Source of the DNA: Pararhodobacter marinus
Lineage (GTDB): Bacteria > Pseudomonadota > Alphaproteobacteria > Rhodobacterales > Rhodobacteraceae
Length of the DNA: 64,000 bases
Assembly (NCBI RefSeq): GCF_003122215.1
Contig: NZ_QEYD01000003.1
Coordinates: forward strand, 186,001 to 250,000
Direction: 5' to 3'
Position numbers and translations under genes: made by a program
Shown: in pieces, positions 27,550-35,952 of the stretch
How the letters are laid out: the number at the start of each line of letters is the position of its first letter
How positions within the stretch are numbered: the stretch's first letter is position 1
The notes under the pieces: generated by a model
Told to the model about the DNA's origin: nothing
Database searches by the model: none
Seen by the model: only the letters and a program-made list of their open reading frames with translations

Positions 27550-28692
27550 ATGAACCAGAGCGTGATCCGCATCGCCGAATGCGTGGCCGAAGACCCTGCG
27601 CCGGTGGCCGGGCTGACGGCCGGGCTGGGCCCCGGACCCTTCGCGCTGATCGTGGTTTTCCTGTCGCCCGACGCCGCCGATCCCGCGGCGATCCTGTCGG
27701 ACCTGTCGCAGGCCACGCACCCGGCCCCCATCATCGGTTGCACCACGGCGGGCGAGATCGGCGCGGTCGGCTATGCCGAAGGGCTGATCGTCGCGGTGGG
27801 CTTCCCCAAGACCGAGTTCGGGGCCGAGACGCTTCTGGTCCCCGACCTGTCGCGCGTCGAGGCGCAGACCGTGATCGGCGATCTGATCCGCGCGCGGGGC
27901 AGCCTGACGCGGGCGCATCCGGGCTGGGACAACGAATTCGTCTTCCTGATGATCGACGGGCTGTCGACGAAAGAGGACGAGTTCGCCTCGATGATCGCGC
28001 CCGGCCTTGGCGGAGCGCAGCTTTTCGGCGGTTCCGCGGCGGATGGCACGCGCTTTCTGGAAACCTTCGTCTTCCATGACGGCCGCGTGCTGCGCAACGC
28101 CGCCGTTCTGGCTCTGGTCCGCAGCCGCTGCGCGATCCGGGTCTTCCGCTTCGACCATTTCACGCCCACCCAGACCCGCATGGTCGTCACCGGCGCCGAT
28201 CCCGCGCGGCGCAGCGTGCAGACCATCAATGCCGAACCCGCCGCCCAGGAATATGCCCGGCTTCTGGGCAAGGACCCGCGTCAGCTCAGCCCGTTCATCT
28301 TTGCCGCCCATCCGGTGGTCGTGCGGATCGGCGGGCGCCATCATGTCCGCTCGATCCGGCAGGTCGACGACAATGGCGACCTGATCTTCTACTCGGCCAT
28401 CGACGAGGGGCTGGTGCTGACGCTGGCTGAGGCCCAGGACATGGCCGACCATCTCGACCGCGCGCTGCGCAGCCTCAGCCGCAACGGCACGCCGCCCGAC
28501 GCGATCCTCGCCTGCGATTGCGTGCTGCGCCGGATGGAAGCGCAGGAAAAGCAGCTGACGCCAAAAATCTCGTCGCTGCTGCGCGCCCACCGCGTGACCG
28601 GCTTCTCGACCTATGGCGAACAGCTCAACGCGATGCATGTGAACCAGACGCTGACCGGCGTGGCGATCTACCCGCCCGAGGTCCAGCCATGA
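27550..28692 (+). CDS. FIST-domain sensory protein (NosP-like)
   Basis: 380 aa with no membrane segment. The FIST N domain contains HPAPIIGCTTAGEIGAVGY and GGAQLFGGSAADG. The FIST C domain follows, with FAAHPVVVRIGG and the closing TGFSTYGEQLNAMHVNQTL, both family hallmarks. FIST proteins beside a hybrid histidine kinase have been described as NosP, a haem-binding nitric oxide sensor that modulates its partner kinase. That role is inferred here from the neighbourhood, and haem binding is not visible in the sequence. GGGGGGAGAGG precedes the ATG. The stop overlaps the kinase start by 4 nt. Confidence 0.88.
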   Translation: MNQSVIRIAECVAEDPAPVAGLTAGLGPGPFALIVVFLSPDAADPAAILSDLSQATHPAPIIGCTTAGEIGAVGYAEGLIVAVGFPKTEFGAETLLVPDLSRVEAQTVIGDLIRARGSLTRAHPGWDNEFVFLMIDGLSTKEDEFASMIAPGLGGAQLFGGSAADGTRFLETFVFHDGRVLRNAAVLALVRSRCAIRVFRFDHFTPTQTRMVVTGADPARRSVQTINAEPAAQEYARLLGKDPRQLSPFIFAAHPVVVRIGGRHHVRSIRQVDDNGDLIFYSAIDEGLVLTLAEAQDMADHLDRALRSLSRNGTPPDAILACDCVLRRMEAQEKQLTPKISSLLRAHRVTGFSTYGEQLNAMHVNQTLTGVAIYPPEVQP

Positions 28693-30950
28693 GCCCGCGA
28701 CCGCCCGCCGCGCGCGGCGACATGGCGCGCGCGCTTCTGGACCCGGGCGACAGCGCGGCGCGCCAGACCGACAAGCTGTTGCAGATCGTCGATGTGCTGA
28801 TGCGCCGCGTGGAACAGGGCACCGACCAGTCGGGCGCGGCCTATGCCCAGTTCGAGCGCGCGGCGATGCTGGAAGATCAGGTTCGCGCCCGCACCCGAGA
28901 GCTGGAAACGGCGCTGGATCTGCTCAACGAGTCGAATGCCCGCCTGGCCGCCGCCAACCGCGAGACCGAGGCCGCGCGCCGCAACCTGACCGATGCGATC
29001 GAAACGGTGCAGGAAGGCTTCGGCCTGTTCGGACCGGACGATGTTCTGGTCCTGTGCAATTCCCGCTTCGGCCTGCAATTGCGCGACATCCGCGACCGGC
29101 TGATCCCCGGCATGTCCTTTGCCGATTACGTCGAGGTGGTCAGCGCCTCGGGCCATCTGCGCCTGCCCGACGGGCTCAGCCCGCAGGACTGGGCCTTGCA
29201 GCGCCTGCGCCGGCACCGCGACCGCTCGACCAGCTTTACCGTCGAGCTGACCGGCGATCTGTGGCTGCAGGTCAGCGAACACCGCACCGGAGACGGCGGC
29301 ACCGTGATCCTGCAGACCGATGTCACCGACATCATCCGCGCCGAGCGCGAAACGCATGGCCGGCTGATGGACGATCAGGCCCGTATCGTGCGTGCCACGC
29401 TCGATCACATCAGCCAGGGCGTCTGCATTTTCGATGCCGAGGCCCGTCTCGTGGGCTGGAACGACCGCGCGGCCGAACTTCTGGCCGTGTCGCGCACGCG
29501 GTTCCGGCAGGGCGCGTCCTTTGCCGATCTGGTCGCGCGGATGCTGGCCAGCCAGCGGGCCGATGCGCAGGGGCTCGGCACGCTGCTGACCTGGGTCGCC
29601 ACGCCCGGACCGCGCCCGCCGCTGCGCTTCGACATGACGCGCGCGGGCGATGTCGTGCTCGATACCTTCGCGCAGGAAATGCCCGATCGCGGCTTCGTCG
29701 TCTCGGTGACCGATGTCACTGCGGAACGCCGCGCCATCGCCGCGCTGTCGCGCGCCAATGAAACGCTCGAGGCCCGCGTCGCCGACCGCACGCGAGAGCT
29801 GGGCGCGGCTCTGGCCCAGGCCGAACGCGCCAGCGCCACCCGCTCGCGCTTCGTCGCCGCCGCCTCGCACGATCTGTTGCAGCCGCTCTCCGCCGCCAAG
29901 CTCTTCCTCGCCTCGATGGAGGATGAAAACCTCAATCCCCGCGCCCTGGACGCGCTGGCCAAGACCTGCTCGGCGCTCGAATCCGTCGAGAGCATCCTCG
30001 ACGCGCTGCTCGATATCTCGCGGCTCGAAAGCGGGCGACTGAGCGTGCGTCAGGAAGCGGTGCCGCTGGGCCCGCTGCTGGACCGCCTGTACCAGGAATT
30101 CTTCCCCCTCGCGCAGGATCGCGGCCTGTCGCTGCGGCTGCGTCCGACCGAGGCGGTGGTCCTGTCCGATCCCGTCTGGCTGCGCCGGATCCTGCAAAAC
30201 CTCATCGCCAACGCGCTGCGCTACACGCCCGCAGGCGGTGTGCTGGTCGGCGTGCGAAGCGTTCAGGGCGGGCTCAGGGTCGAAGTCACCGATACCGGCC
30301 CCGGCATCCCCGCCGAAGAGCATCAGGCGATCTTCCGCGAGTTCCACCGCCTCAATGCCCGCGCCTCGGCCTCCGAGGGGATGGGTCTGGGTCTAGCCAT
30401 TGTCGAACGGGCGACCGCGCTTCTGGGCCATGACGTCACGCTCGATTCCCGGCTCGGGCACGGCACCCGCTTCATCCTGCATCTGGGCGCCCCCGCGCCC
30501 CGCGACACAAGCCCCCCGCGCGCGCCCGATCCGCGCGACCCGCGCGACCCACGTGATCCCCGGCCGGATCTGCCGCGCGGCCTGCTGGGTCTTCTGGTGG
30601 CCGAAGACGCCGAGATGCGCCGCGCCTTGGCGCATCTGCTCGAAGGCTGGGGCGTCGATATCCTCGACGTGCCCGATCCCGACGAGGCGCTGGGCCTCAC
30701 CGACGAGATCGCGCTCGCCCCGGACTTCGTCCTCGTCGATTGCCGCGCCGGGACCGAAGAGGCGGGCTTCACGCTGATGCGCGACCTCGCCGCGCGCTAC
30801 GGGCCCCTGCCCGCGCGCCTGCTGACCGCCGCGCGCGACGAGCCGCTGCGCCTGCGCGCGCGCCGCGCCGGCGCGCCGCTTCTCTACAAGCCCGTCGATC
30901 CCCACCAGCTCGAACGCTTCATCGCGCAGCTTGCCCCCCGCACCCCCTGA
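28689..30950 (+). CDS. PAS-containing hybrid histidine kinase/response regulator (NahK-like)
   Basis: 753 aa, cytoplasmic, no membrane helices. In order: an N-terminal coiled coil (RTRELETALDLLNESNARLA), two PAS domains at about 100-215 and 225-335 (TVQEGFGLFGPDDVLVLCN and HISQGVCIFDAEARLVGWN), a second coiled coil, HisKA with phospho-acceptor His 394 (AAASHDLLQPL), HATPase with LQNLIANALRY and DTGPGIP, a DPRDPRDPR linker, and a C-terminal receiver with Asp 684 (FVLVDC) and Lys 734 (LLYKPV). The layout and its position after a FIST gene match NahK of the NosP system. No Hpt or DNA-binding partner is adjacent. Confidence 0.9.
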   Translation: MSPRPPAARGDMARALLDPGDSAARQTDKLLQIVDVLMRRVEQGTDQSGAAYAQFERAAMLEDQVRARTRELETALDLLNESNARLAAANRETEAARRNLTDAIETVQEGFGLFGPDDVLVLCNSRFGLQLRDIRDRLIPGMSFADYVEVVSASGHLRLPDGLSPQDWALQRLRRHRDRSTSFTVELTGDLWLQVSEHRTGDGGTVILQTDVTDIIRAERETHGRLMDDQARIVRATLDHISQGVCIFDAEARLVGWNDRAAELLAVSRTRFRQGASFADLVARMLASQRADAQGLGTLLTWVATPGPRPPLRFDMTRAGDVVLDTFAQEMPDRGFVVSVTDVTAERRAIAALSRANETLEARVADRTRELGAALAQAERASATRSRFVAAASHDLLQPLSAAKLFLASMEDENLNPRALDALAKTCSALESVESILDALLDISRLESGRLSVRQEAVPLGPLLDRLYQEFFPLAQDRGLSLRLRPTEAVVLSDPVWLRRILQNLIANALRYTPAGGVLVGVRSVQGGLRVEVTDTGPGIPAEEHQAIFREFHRLNARASASEGMGLGLAIVERATALLGHDVTLDSRLGHGTRFILHLGAPAPRDTSPPRAPDPRDPRDPRDPRPDLPRGLLGLLVAEDAEMRRALAHLLEGWGVDILDVPDPDEALGLTDEIALAPDFVLVDCRAGTEEAGFTLMRDLAARYGPLPARLLTAARDEPLRLRARRAGAPLLYKPVDPHQLERFIAQLAPRTP

Positions 30951-31047
30951 ACCGACCTGTCCATTGGTCGCATCCCCCCGGCGCAGCGCTTGTATCGCGC
31001 CCGGCCCGGCCCCATCATGCCCCCGGATCAGCCAGGGAGGAACCGGC

Positions 31048-31962
31048 GTGAGCCAGACCGACATCGCCACCATCGACGACGTCCAGCACCTGCTGGCCGG
31101 CCAGGATTACGTCTGCGGCCGCGCGCTTGCCACGGTGAGCTTCCTCGCGCTGAAACTGGGCCGCCCGCTGTTTCTCGAAGGCGAGGCCGGCACCGGCAAG
31201 ACCGAAATCGCCAAGGCCATCGCCGCAGCGCTCGGCCGCCGCCTGATCCGTCTGCAATGCTACGAAGGCCTAGACGCGTCCTCCGCCGTCTACGAATGGA
31301 ACTTCGCCGCGCAGATGGTCGCTATCCGCGCGGCCGAGGCCACCGAGAATACCGACCGCGAAGCGTTGCGCGCCGATCTCTTCGGTCCCGATTACCTGAT
31401 CGAACGCCCGCTCCTGCAGGCGATGCGCCCGCAGGATGGCGGCGCGCCCGTGCTGCTCATCGACGAGATCGACCGCACCGACGAACCCTTCGAGGCCTTC
31501 CTGCTCGAAGCCCTCAGCGACTTTCAGGTCACGATCCCCGAACTCGGCACGATCAAGGCGCCCGAGGCGCCCATCGTCATCCTCACCTCGAACCGCACGC
31601 GCGAAGTGCATGACGCGCTCAAGCGCCGCTGCCTCTATCACTGGGTCGATTACCCGGATTTCAGACGCGAGACCGAGATCCTGCGCGCCCGCGTCCCCGA
31701 AGCCGCGGAAACGCTCTCGCGCGAAATCGTCGCCTTCGTCCAGCGCCTGCGCACCGAGGACCTGTTCAAGAAGCCCGGCGTGGCCGAGACCATCGACTGG
31801 GCCAAATGCCTGCTCGCGCTCGACGTGATCAGCCTCTCGCCCGAGGTGATCGCCGACACTTTGGGCGCGATCCTGAAATACCAGGACGACATCGCCCGCC
31901 TGCAGGGATCCGAGGCCCGGAAGATCCTCGACGAGGCCCGCAAGACCCTCGCCCCGACCTGA
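31048..31962 (+). CDS. MoxR-type AAA+ ATPase (CoxD-like)
   Basis: 304 aa from a GTG at 31048, preceded by AGGGAGGAACC. Walker A is GEAGTGKTE and Walker B is VLLIDEIDRTDEPFEAFLLE, then ILTSNRTREVHDALKRRCLY (sensor 1 and the Arg-finger region), as in the MoxR/CoxD branch. These ATPases act as chaperones with VWA proteins in metal-cofactor insertion or complex assembly. Its partner is probably the CoxE-like protein encoded 136 bp downstream. Confidence 0.92.
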   Translation: MSQTDIATIDDVQHLLAGQDYVCGRALATVSFLALKLGRPLFLEGEAGTGKTEIAKAIAAALGRRLIRLQCYEGLDASSAVYEWNFAAQMVAIRAAEATENTDREALRADLFGPDYLIERPLLQAMRPQDGGAPVLLIDEIDRTDEPFEAFLLEALSDFQVTIPELGTIKAPEAPIVILTSNRTREVHDALKRRCLYHWVDYPDFRRETEILRARVPEAAETLSREIVAFVQRLRTEDLFKKPGVAETIDWAKCLLALDVISLSPEVIADTLGAILKYQDDIARLQGSEARKILDEARKTLAPT

Positions 31963-32024
31963 CACGCGCCGCCCCAGAAATCCCGCCCCAGAAATCCCGC
32001 CCGAGAAACCCCGCCTGATCTTCA

Positions 32025-32071
32025 CTTTGCCTCAAATACTCCACGGGGGTCCGGGGGTGTGAAACCCCCGG
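32025..32071 (+). repeat. Dispersed intergenic hairpin element (copy 3)
   Basis: CTTTGCCTCAAATACTCCAC, then GGGGGT and a hairpin CCGGGGGT-gtgaa-ACCCCCGG. It lies between the MoxR gene and its presumed CoxE partner, so it would be inside their transcript if the two are co-transcribed. Confidence 0.7.
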
Positions 32072-32098
32072 CGCCCGCCGCCCCACGGGACGCCTGCC

Positions 32099-33358
32099 TT
32101 GGAATACCCCGACCTTCCCCTGCCCGAGCATCCCAGGCTCACCGAGAACCTCACGCATTTCGCGCGGGCCTTGCGCAAGGCCGGGCTGCCGGTGGGTCCG
32201 GGCCGGGTGCTCACGGCGATCGAGGCGGTCGAGGCCGCGGGCTTCAGCGAACGCGCGGATTTCTACTGGACCCTGCACGCCGTCTTCGTCTCGCGTCCCG
32301 AGGAACGGCAGGTCTTCAATCAGGTCTTCCGCCTGTTCTGGCGCGACCCGCGCTACATGGAGCACATGATGTCGCTCATGCTGCCCGCGATCCGTGGCGC
32401 GCAGGAGGAAGAGAAAGCCGCAGCCGCCGCCAAGCGCGCGGCCGAGGCGCTGCTTGACGGGGCCGAGGCGCCGCTGCCGCCCGAGCGCGACGCGCCCGAC
32501 GAGGAGGAGAAGGCAATCGAGATCGACGCGACGCAGACCGCGTCGGGCGACGAGAAACTGCGCCAGCTCGATTTCGAGCAGATGTCGGCACAGGAACTCG
32601 CGCAGGCGCGGCGGATGCTGGCGCGTCTGTCCTTGCCGGTGAAACCGCTCAAGACCCGTCGCCTGACCCCCGATCCGCTGGGCCGGCGCGCCGATTGGCG
32701 GCGCACGCTGCGCCACGCGGTGCGCACGGGCGGCGAGGTCAGCCAGCTTGCGCGGCGCAAGCCCTCGACCCGCTGGCCCGCGCTGGTGGTGCTGTGCGAC
32801 ATTTCCGGCTCGATGGCCTCCTATTCCCGCATGGTCCTGCATTTCGTCCATGCGGTGGCCAACCGGCAGGGTCAGGGCTGGGCCAGGGTTCATGCCTTCA
32901 CCTTCGGCACGCGGCTGACCAATATCACCCGCCATCTGCGCACCCGCGATGTCGATACCGCGCTCAACGCCGCCGGACGCGAGGCGCGCGACTGGCAGGG
33001 GGGCACGCGGATCGGCGAGAGCCTCCATGCCTTCAATCGCGACTGGTCGCGCCGGGTGCTGGGTCAGGGCGCCGTGGTGCTGCTCATTACCGACGGGCTC
33101 GACCGGGGCGATCCGGCCGCGCTCGGGCGCGAGATGGAACGGCTGCACCTGTCGGCGAAACGGCTGATCTGGCTCAATCCCTTGCTGCGCTGGGACGGCT
33201 TCGCGCCCCGCGCGCAGGGCGTGCGCGCGATGTTGCCGCATGTGGACGTGATCCGCGCGGGCCATTCCATCGCCTCGCTCGAAGCGCTGGCGCAGGCCCT
33301 GTCGGATCCGCGCGACCATGGCGAGAAGGAGCGGCTCGCAGCCCTGTTGTCGTCCTAG
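32099..33358 (+). CDS. VWA domain protein, CoxE family
   Basis: 419 aa. The start is a TTG at 32099. No nearby ATG fits, and the resulting N-terminus (MEYPDLPLPEHPRLTENLTH) matches the family pattern before FARALRKAGLPVGPGRV. A Glu/Ala/Lys-rich charged segment lies at about residues 100-140. The VWA domain begins LVVLCDISGSM, a perfect DxSxS MIDAS, and contains LITDGLDRGD. It is the partner of the preceding MoxR ATPase in a two-gene unit. CoxE-type proteins assist maturation of molybdenum hydroxylases in known cases, which fits the Mo-related genes at 35953-37940. Confidence 0.9.
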   Translation: MEYPDLPLPEHPRLTENLTHFARALRKAGLPVGPGRVLTAIEAVEAAGFSERADFYWTLHAVFVSRPEERQVFNQVFRLFWRDPRYMEHMMSLMLPAIRGAQEEEKAAAAAKRAAEALLDGAEAPLPPERDAPDEEEKAIEIDATQTASGDEKLRQLDFEQMSAQELAQARRMLARLSLPVKPLKTRRLTPDPLGRRADWRRTLRHAVRTGGEVSQLARRKPSTRWPALVVLCDISGSMASYSRMVLHFVHAVANRQGQGWARVHAFTFGTRLTNITRHLRTRDVDTALNAAGREARDWQGGTRIGESLHAFNRDWSRRVLGQGAVVLLITDGLDRGDPAALGREMERLHLSAKRLIWLNPLLRWDGFAPRAQGVRAMLPHVDVIRAGHSIASLEALAQALSDPRDHGEKERLAALLSS

Positions 33359-33802
33359 CCAGCCCGGCCATCCGCGCCGCGTTTCAAACCGGCACACGCC
33401 ATGACCAGATGGCACGAAACAGGGCCTTCGGTTCGGGCGGTTCGCGCCGCTCCGCCGGGTTCGGCACAGGGCGACGTTACGTCACCCGCTCCGCCCCTTG
33501 GAATGCGGCGGCGCAGAACCAATCTATCGGGCAGGCGCTCAGGTCCTCCCCCCGGGCGCGCCCGCATCCAGCGGGTCGAGTCATAGCCGCCGCGTCCCTC
33601 CTCCTCCCTCCGGACGCGGCGGCTTCGCATTTCTCCCCTCGCGTTTTCCGCTCGTTCCGGCCCGTCGCCACGGCACACGCGATGCTGTGATGCCCTGGCG
33701 CGGTTTTTTGCCGATGCCCGCAATGCCCTTGTTTTGCAGGCTTCTAAGGGGTTCTGGCGCTCCAACCTGACCGAACTCCCGCCGGATGGCCCCCCAGCGT
33801 CT
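33359..33802. other. 444-bp gap with no recognised gene
   Basis: No ORF here shows family motifs or plausible codon use, and no clear terminator follows the CoxE gene. A short palindrome GACGTTACGTC is at 33473-33483. The last part (33720-33802) leads into the promoter region of the OmpA-family gene. Confidence 0.5.
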
Positions 33803-33828
33803 GGAACTTTCCAGAACCGGCGTTCGTT
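33803..33828 (+). promoter_or_regulatory. Candidate ECF-type (EcfG-like) promoter for the OmpA-family gene
   Basis: GGAAC at 33803-33807 and CGTT at 33825-33828 with a 17-bp spacer match the GGAAC-N16/17-cGTT pattern of alphaproteobacterial EcfG promoters. A start near 33836 would leave a leader of about 25 nt before the ATG at 33860. The GGAACTTTCC arm also lies within a CTGGAA-CT-TTCCAG inverted repeat (33801-33814). A chance match cannot be excluded. Confidence 0.35.
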
Positions 33829-33859
33829 TCAAACCGCAAACGACGAGTTAGGAGCCATC

Positions 33860-35815
33860 ATGCGCCGCAGTCTCAAAACGACGACCGCCATCGCGACCAG
33901 CCTTGTGCTGGCGATCCCCCTCGCTATCCCGGTCAGCGCTCAGGTTCAGCGCCCGGCCGATATCGACGAATCCATCTGCACCGCCGAGATGAGCGACCGC
34001 GAATGCCGTCAGACCGTGCGGCAGGCACGGCAGGAACTGCGTCAGGAATTGCGCAGCCAACGGCAGCAAGGCGGTGGCGAGGCCGGCGACCGCCCGGCGG
34101 GTGAAGTGCCCGGACAGGATGTTCCGACGCAAGGTCAGGGCCAAGGTCAGGGTCAGGGCCAGAACCAAGGTCAGGGCCAAGGCCAACAGCAGGGCCAGCA
34201 ACAAGGTCAGCAGCAAGGTCAATCCGGCGGCGATGCCCTGGGTGAGGCGCTTGACGCCGAACGCGGGCAGGCTCAGGGCCAGGGTCAGGCGCAAGGTCAG
34301 GCGCAAGGTCAGGCCCAAGGCCAGGGACAAGGTCAGGCGGGCGACGCGCAGCCCCGTCAGCCGCGCCCCGAAGCCCGCCCCCAGGGCGAGGCCTCGCAAG
34401 GCGGCGCACCGCAAATGGAGACCCGGCCGCAGCCGGAATCGGTCGAAGCCCTCGAAGGCATGCTCGGTGGCGATAACGCCGGGCAAGAGCCCCCGCGCCG
34501 CGCGCCCGATCCGGGCGAGGCCCAGATGGGCACGCTGCCCGAGGCCATCCAGGGCGCCCAGCCCGCGGATCAGGCGGGCGACGGTTCGCTCCCGCAAGGC
34601 CAATCGCAGGGTCAGGCCCAAAGCCAAACCCAAGGCCAGGCACGCCCGAACAACGCAGGCGGTGATTCCGCTGCGGCGCAGGCTGCCGCCGGCGGCGAGG
34701 GCGATCAGAGCATGGCGGCCTCGGGCGGCGACAACGGCGCCGTCGAGGAAGTCACCGAAACCGTGACCGAGGATTCCGTCCGCCGCTCGGACGAAACCTT
34801 CGAAGAAGCCCGTGAACGCCGCCGCGCCCGGCGCGCCGAACGTCGTGCGCAGGAGCAGGCCGGCTCGCAGGGCGACGGCACCGCGGGCCAGCAGGTGCGC
34901 GATCGCGAAGACGACGACGACGGCATCCCAGACTTCCTGACCGGCGCCGTGGTGGGCGCGGCGGGCGCGCTGATCGTGGGCTCGCTGCTCGATGACAACC
35001 GCGAAGTGGTGTCCACCTCGGACGACCGGGTCGTCGTGCGCGACCAGTACGGCGATCTGCAGGTGCTGCGCGACGATGACGCGATCCTGCGCCAACCGGG
35101 CAGCGAAGTGACCACCCGGCGCTATCAGGATGGGTCAAGCGAAACCATCGTCCAGCAGCCCGACGGCAGCCAGGTCGTGACGGTCCGCAACCCCGAAGGT
35201 CGCGTCGTCAAGCGCGTCGTCATCGCCGCGGACGGCCGCCGAACGGTTCTGTTCGACGACACGGTCAGCGTGGCCGCCGTCGATGTCAGCACCCTGCCCG
35301 AGCCCAACCGGACCGCCGCCCCGCAGGTCGATCCCGGCAACGAAGACGCCCTGCGCGCCGCTCTGCTGAGCGAAACACGTCTGGATCGGAACTTCTCGCT
35401 CAACCAGGTGCGCCAGATCGACCGCGTACGGTATCTGGCCCCCGCGGTTCAGGTCGAGAACATCACCTTCGAAACCGGGTCGTCCGCGATCACGCCCTCG
35501 GAAGCGCGGGAATTGCTGGCTCTCGGCGAACTGATGACCGGGCTGATCGAGGACAACCCCAACGAGGTGTTCCTGATCGAAGGCCATACCGATGCCGTGG
35601 GCAGCGACGTGTCGAACCTGACGCTGAGCGACCGCCGCGCGGAATCGGTGGCGCGCGCCCTGACCGAGTATTTCGGCGTGTCGCCCGCCAACATGGTCCT
35701 GCAGGGCTACGGCGAAAGCGATCTGCGCATCCAGACGGAATCCGCCGAGCGCGAGAACCGTCGCGTGGTCGTACGCCGCATCACGCCGCTGCTGCAAAGC
35801 GCCCAGCTGCAGTAA
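33860..35815 (+). CDS. OmpA-family outer-envelope protein with a Gly/Gln-rich central region
   Basis: 651 aa from an ATG preceded by TTAGGAG. The signal peptide ends PVSAQ. A charged segment (TVRQARQELRQELRSQRQQ) is followed by a low-complexity GQ/AQ region (about residues 90-160 and 250-270) and a Pro/Glu/Gln-rich region. A glycine-rich hydrophobic stretch GAVVGAAGALIVGSLL sits near residue 362, then beta-rich sequence (VVVRDQYGDLQVL). The C-terminal OmpA peptidoglycan-binding domain spans about 530-650: FETGSSAITPSEARELL, EGHTDAVGSDVSNLTLSDRR and GYGESDLRI. It probably links the outer membrane to the cell wall. The role of the GQ region is unknown. Confidence 0.88.
   Translation: MRRSLKTTTAIATSLVLAIPLAIPVSAQVQRPADIDESICTAEMSDRECRQTVRQARQELRQELRSQRQQGGGEAGDRPAGEVPGQDVPTQGQGQGQGQGQNQGQGQGQQQGQQQGQQQGQSGGDALGEALDAERGQAQGQGQAQGQAQGQAQGQGQGQAGDAQPRQPRPEARPQGEASQGGAPQMETRPQPESVEALEGMLGGDNAGQEPPRRAPDPGEAQMGTLPEAIQGAQPADQAGDGSLPQGQSQGQAQSQTQGQARPNNAGGDSAAAQAAAGGEGDQSMAASGGDNGAVEEVTETVTEDSVRRSDETFEEARERRRARRAERRAQEQAGSQGDGTAGQQVRDREDDDDGIPDFLTGAVVGAAGALIVGSLLDDNREVVSTSDDRVVVRDQYGDLQVLRDDDAILRQPGSEVTTRRYQDGSSETIVQQPDGSQVVTVRNPEGRVVKRVVIAADGRRTVLFDDTVSVAAVDVSTLPEPNRTAAPQVDPGNEDALRAALLSETRLDRNFSLNQVRQIDRVRYLAPAVQVENITFETGSSAITPSEARELLALGELMTGLIEDNPNEVFLIEGHTDAVGSDVSNLTLSDRRAESVARALTEYFGVSPANMVLQGYGESDLRIQTESAERENRRVVVRRITPLLQSAQLQ
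34131..34345. repeat. Imperfect CAAGGT/CAGGGC hexanucleotide repeats inside the OmpA-family gene
   Basis: Two blocks of near-tandem 6-bp units (CAAGGT, CAGGGC, CAGGCG) code for Gly-Gln and Ala-Gln runs. Units stay in frame. Block one ends near 34220, and block two covers about 34268-34345. A smaller third block lies near 34603-34640. This is slippage-prone DNA that could change the length of the low-complexity region. Confidence 0.85.
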
Positions 35816-35837
35816 GCACGGACCTGCCTGACCACTG

Positions 35838-35866
35838 CCCCCGGCGCCCCGCGCGCCGGGGGTTTT
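35838..35866 (+). terminator. Terminator after the OmpA-family gene
   Basis: Ten-bp arms CCCCCGGCGC and GCGCCGGGGG with loop CCCGC are followed by TTTT. Confidence 0.85.
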
Positions 35867-35952
35867 GCATGCGCCTCGCGGCGAAGGTCGTAGTGGCAAT
35901 CCGGGCCTGTCCTGTGCATAGTTCCCGCGAAGGAGGCCGAGGAGGAGCCCCG

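Noticed and set aside
33473-33483. Palindrome GACGTTACGTC in the gap after the CoxE gene
   Set aside because: A single short palindrome with no nearby promoter; expected by chance in such sequence.
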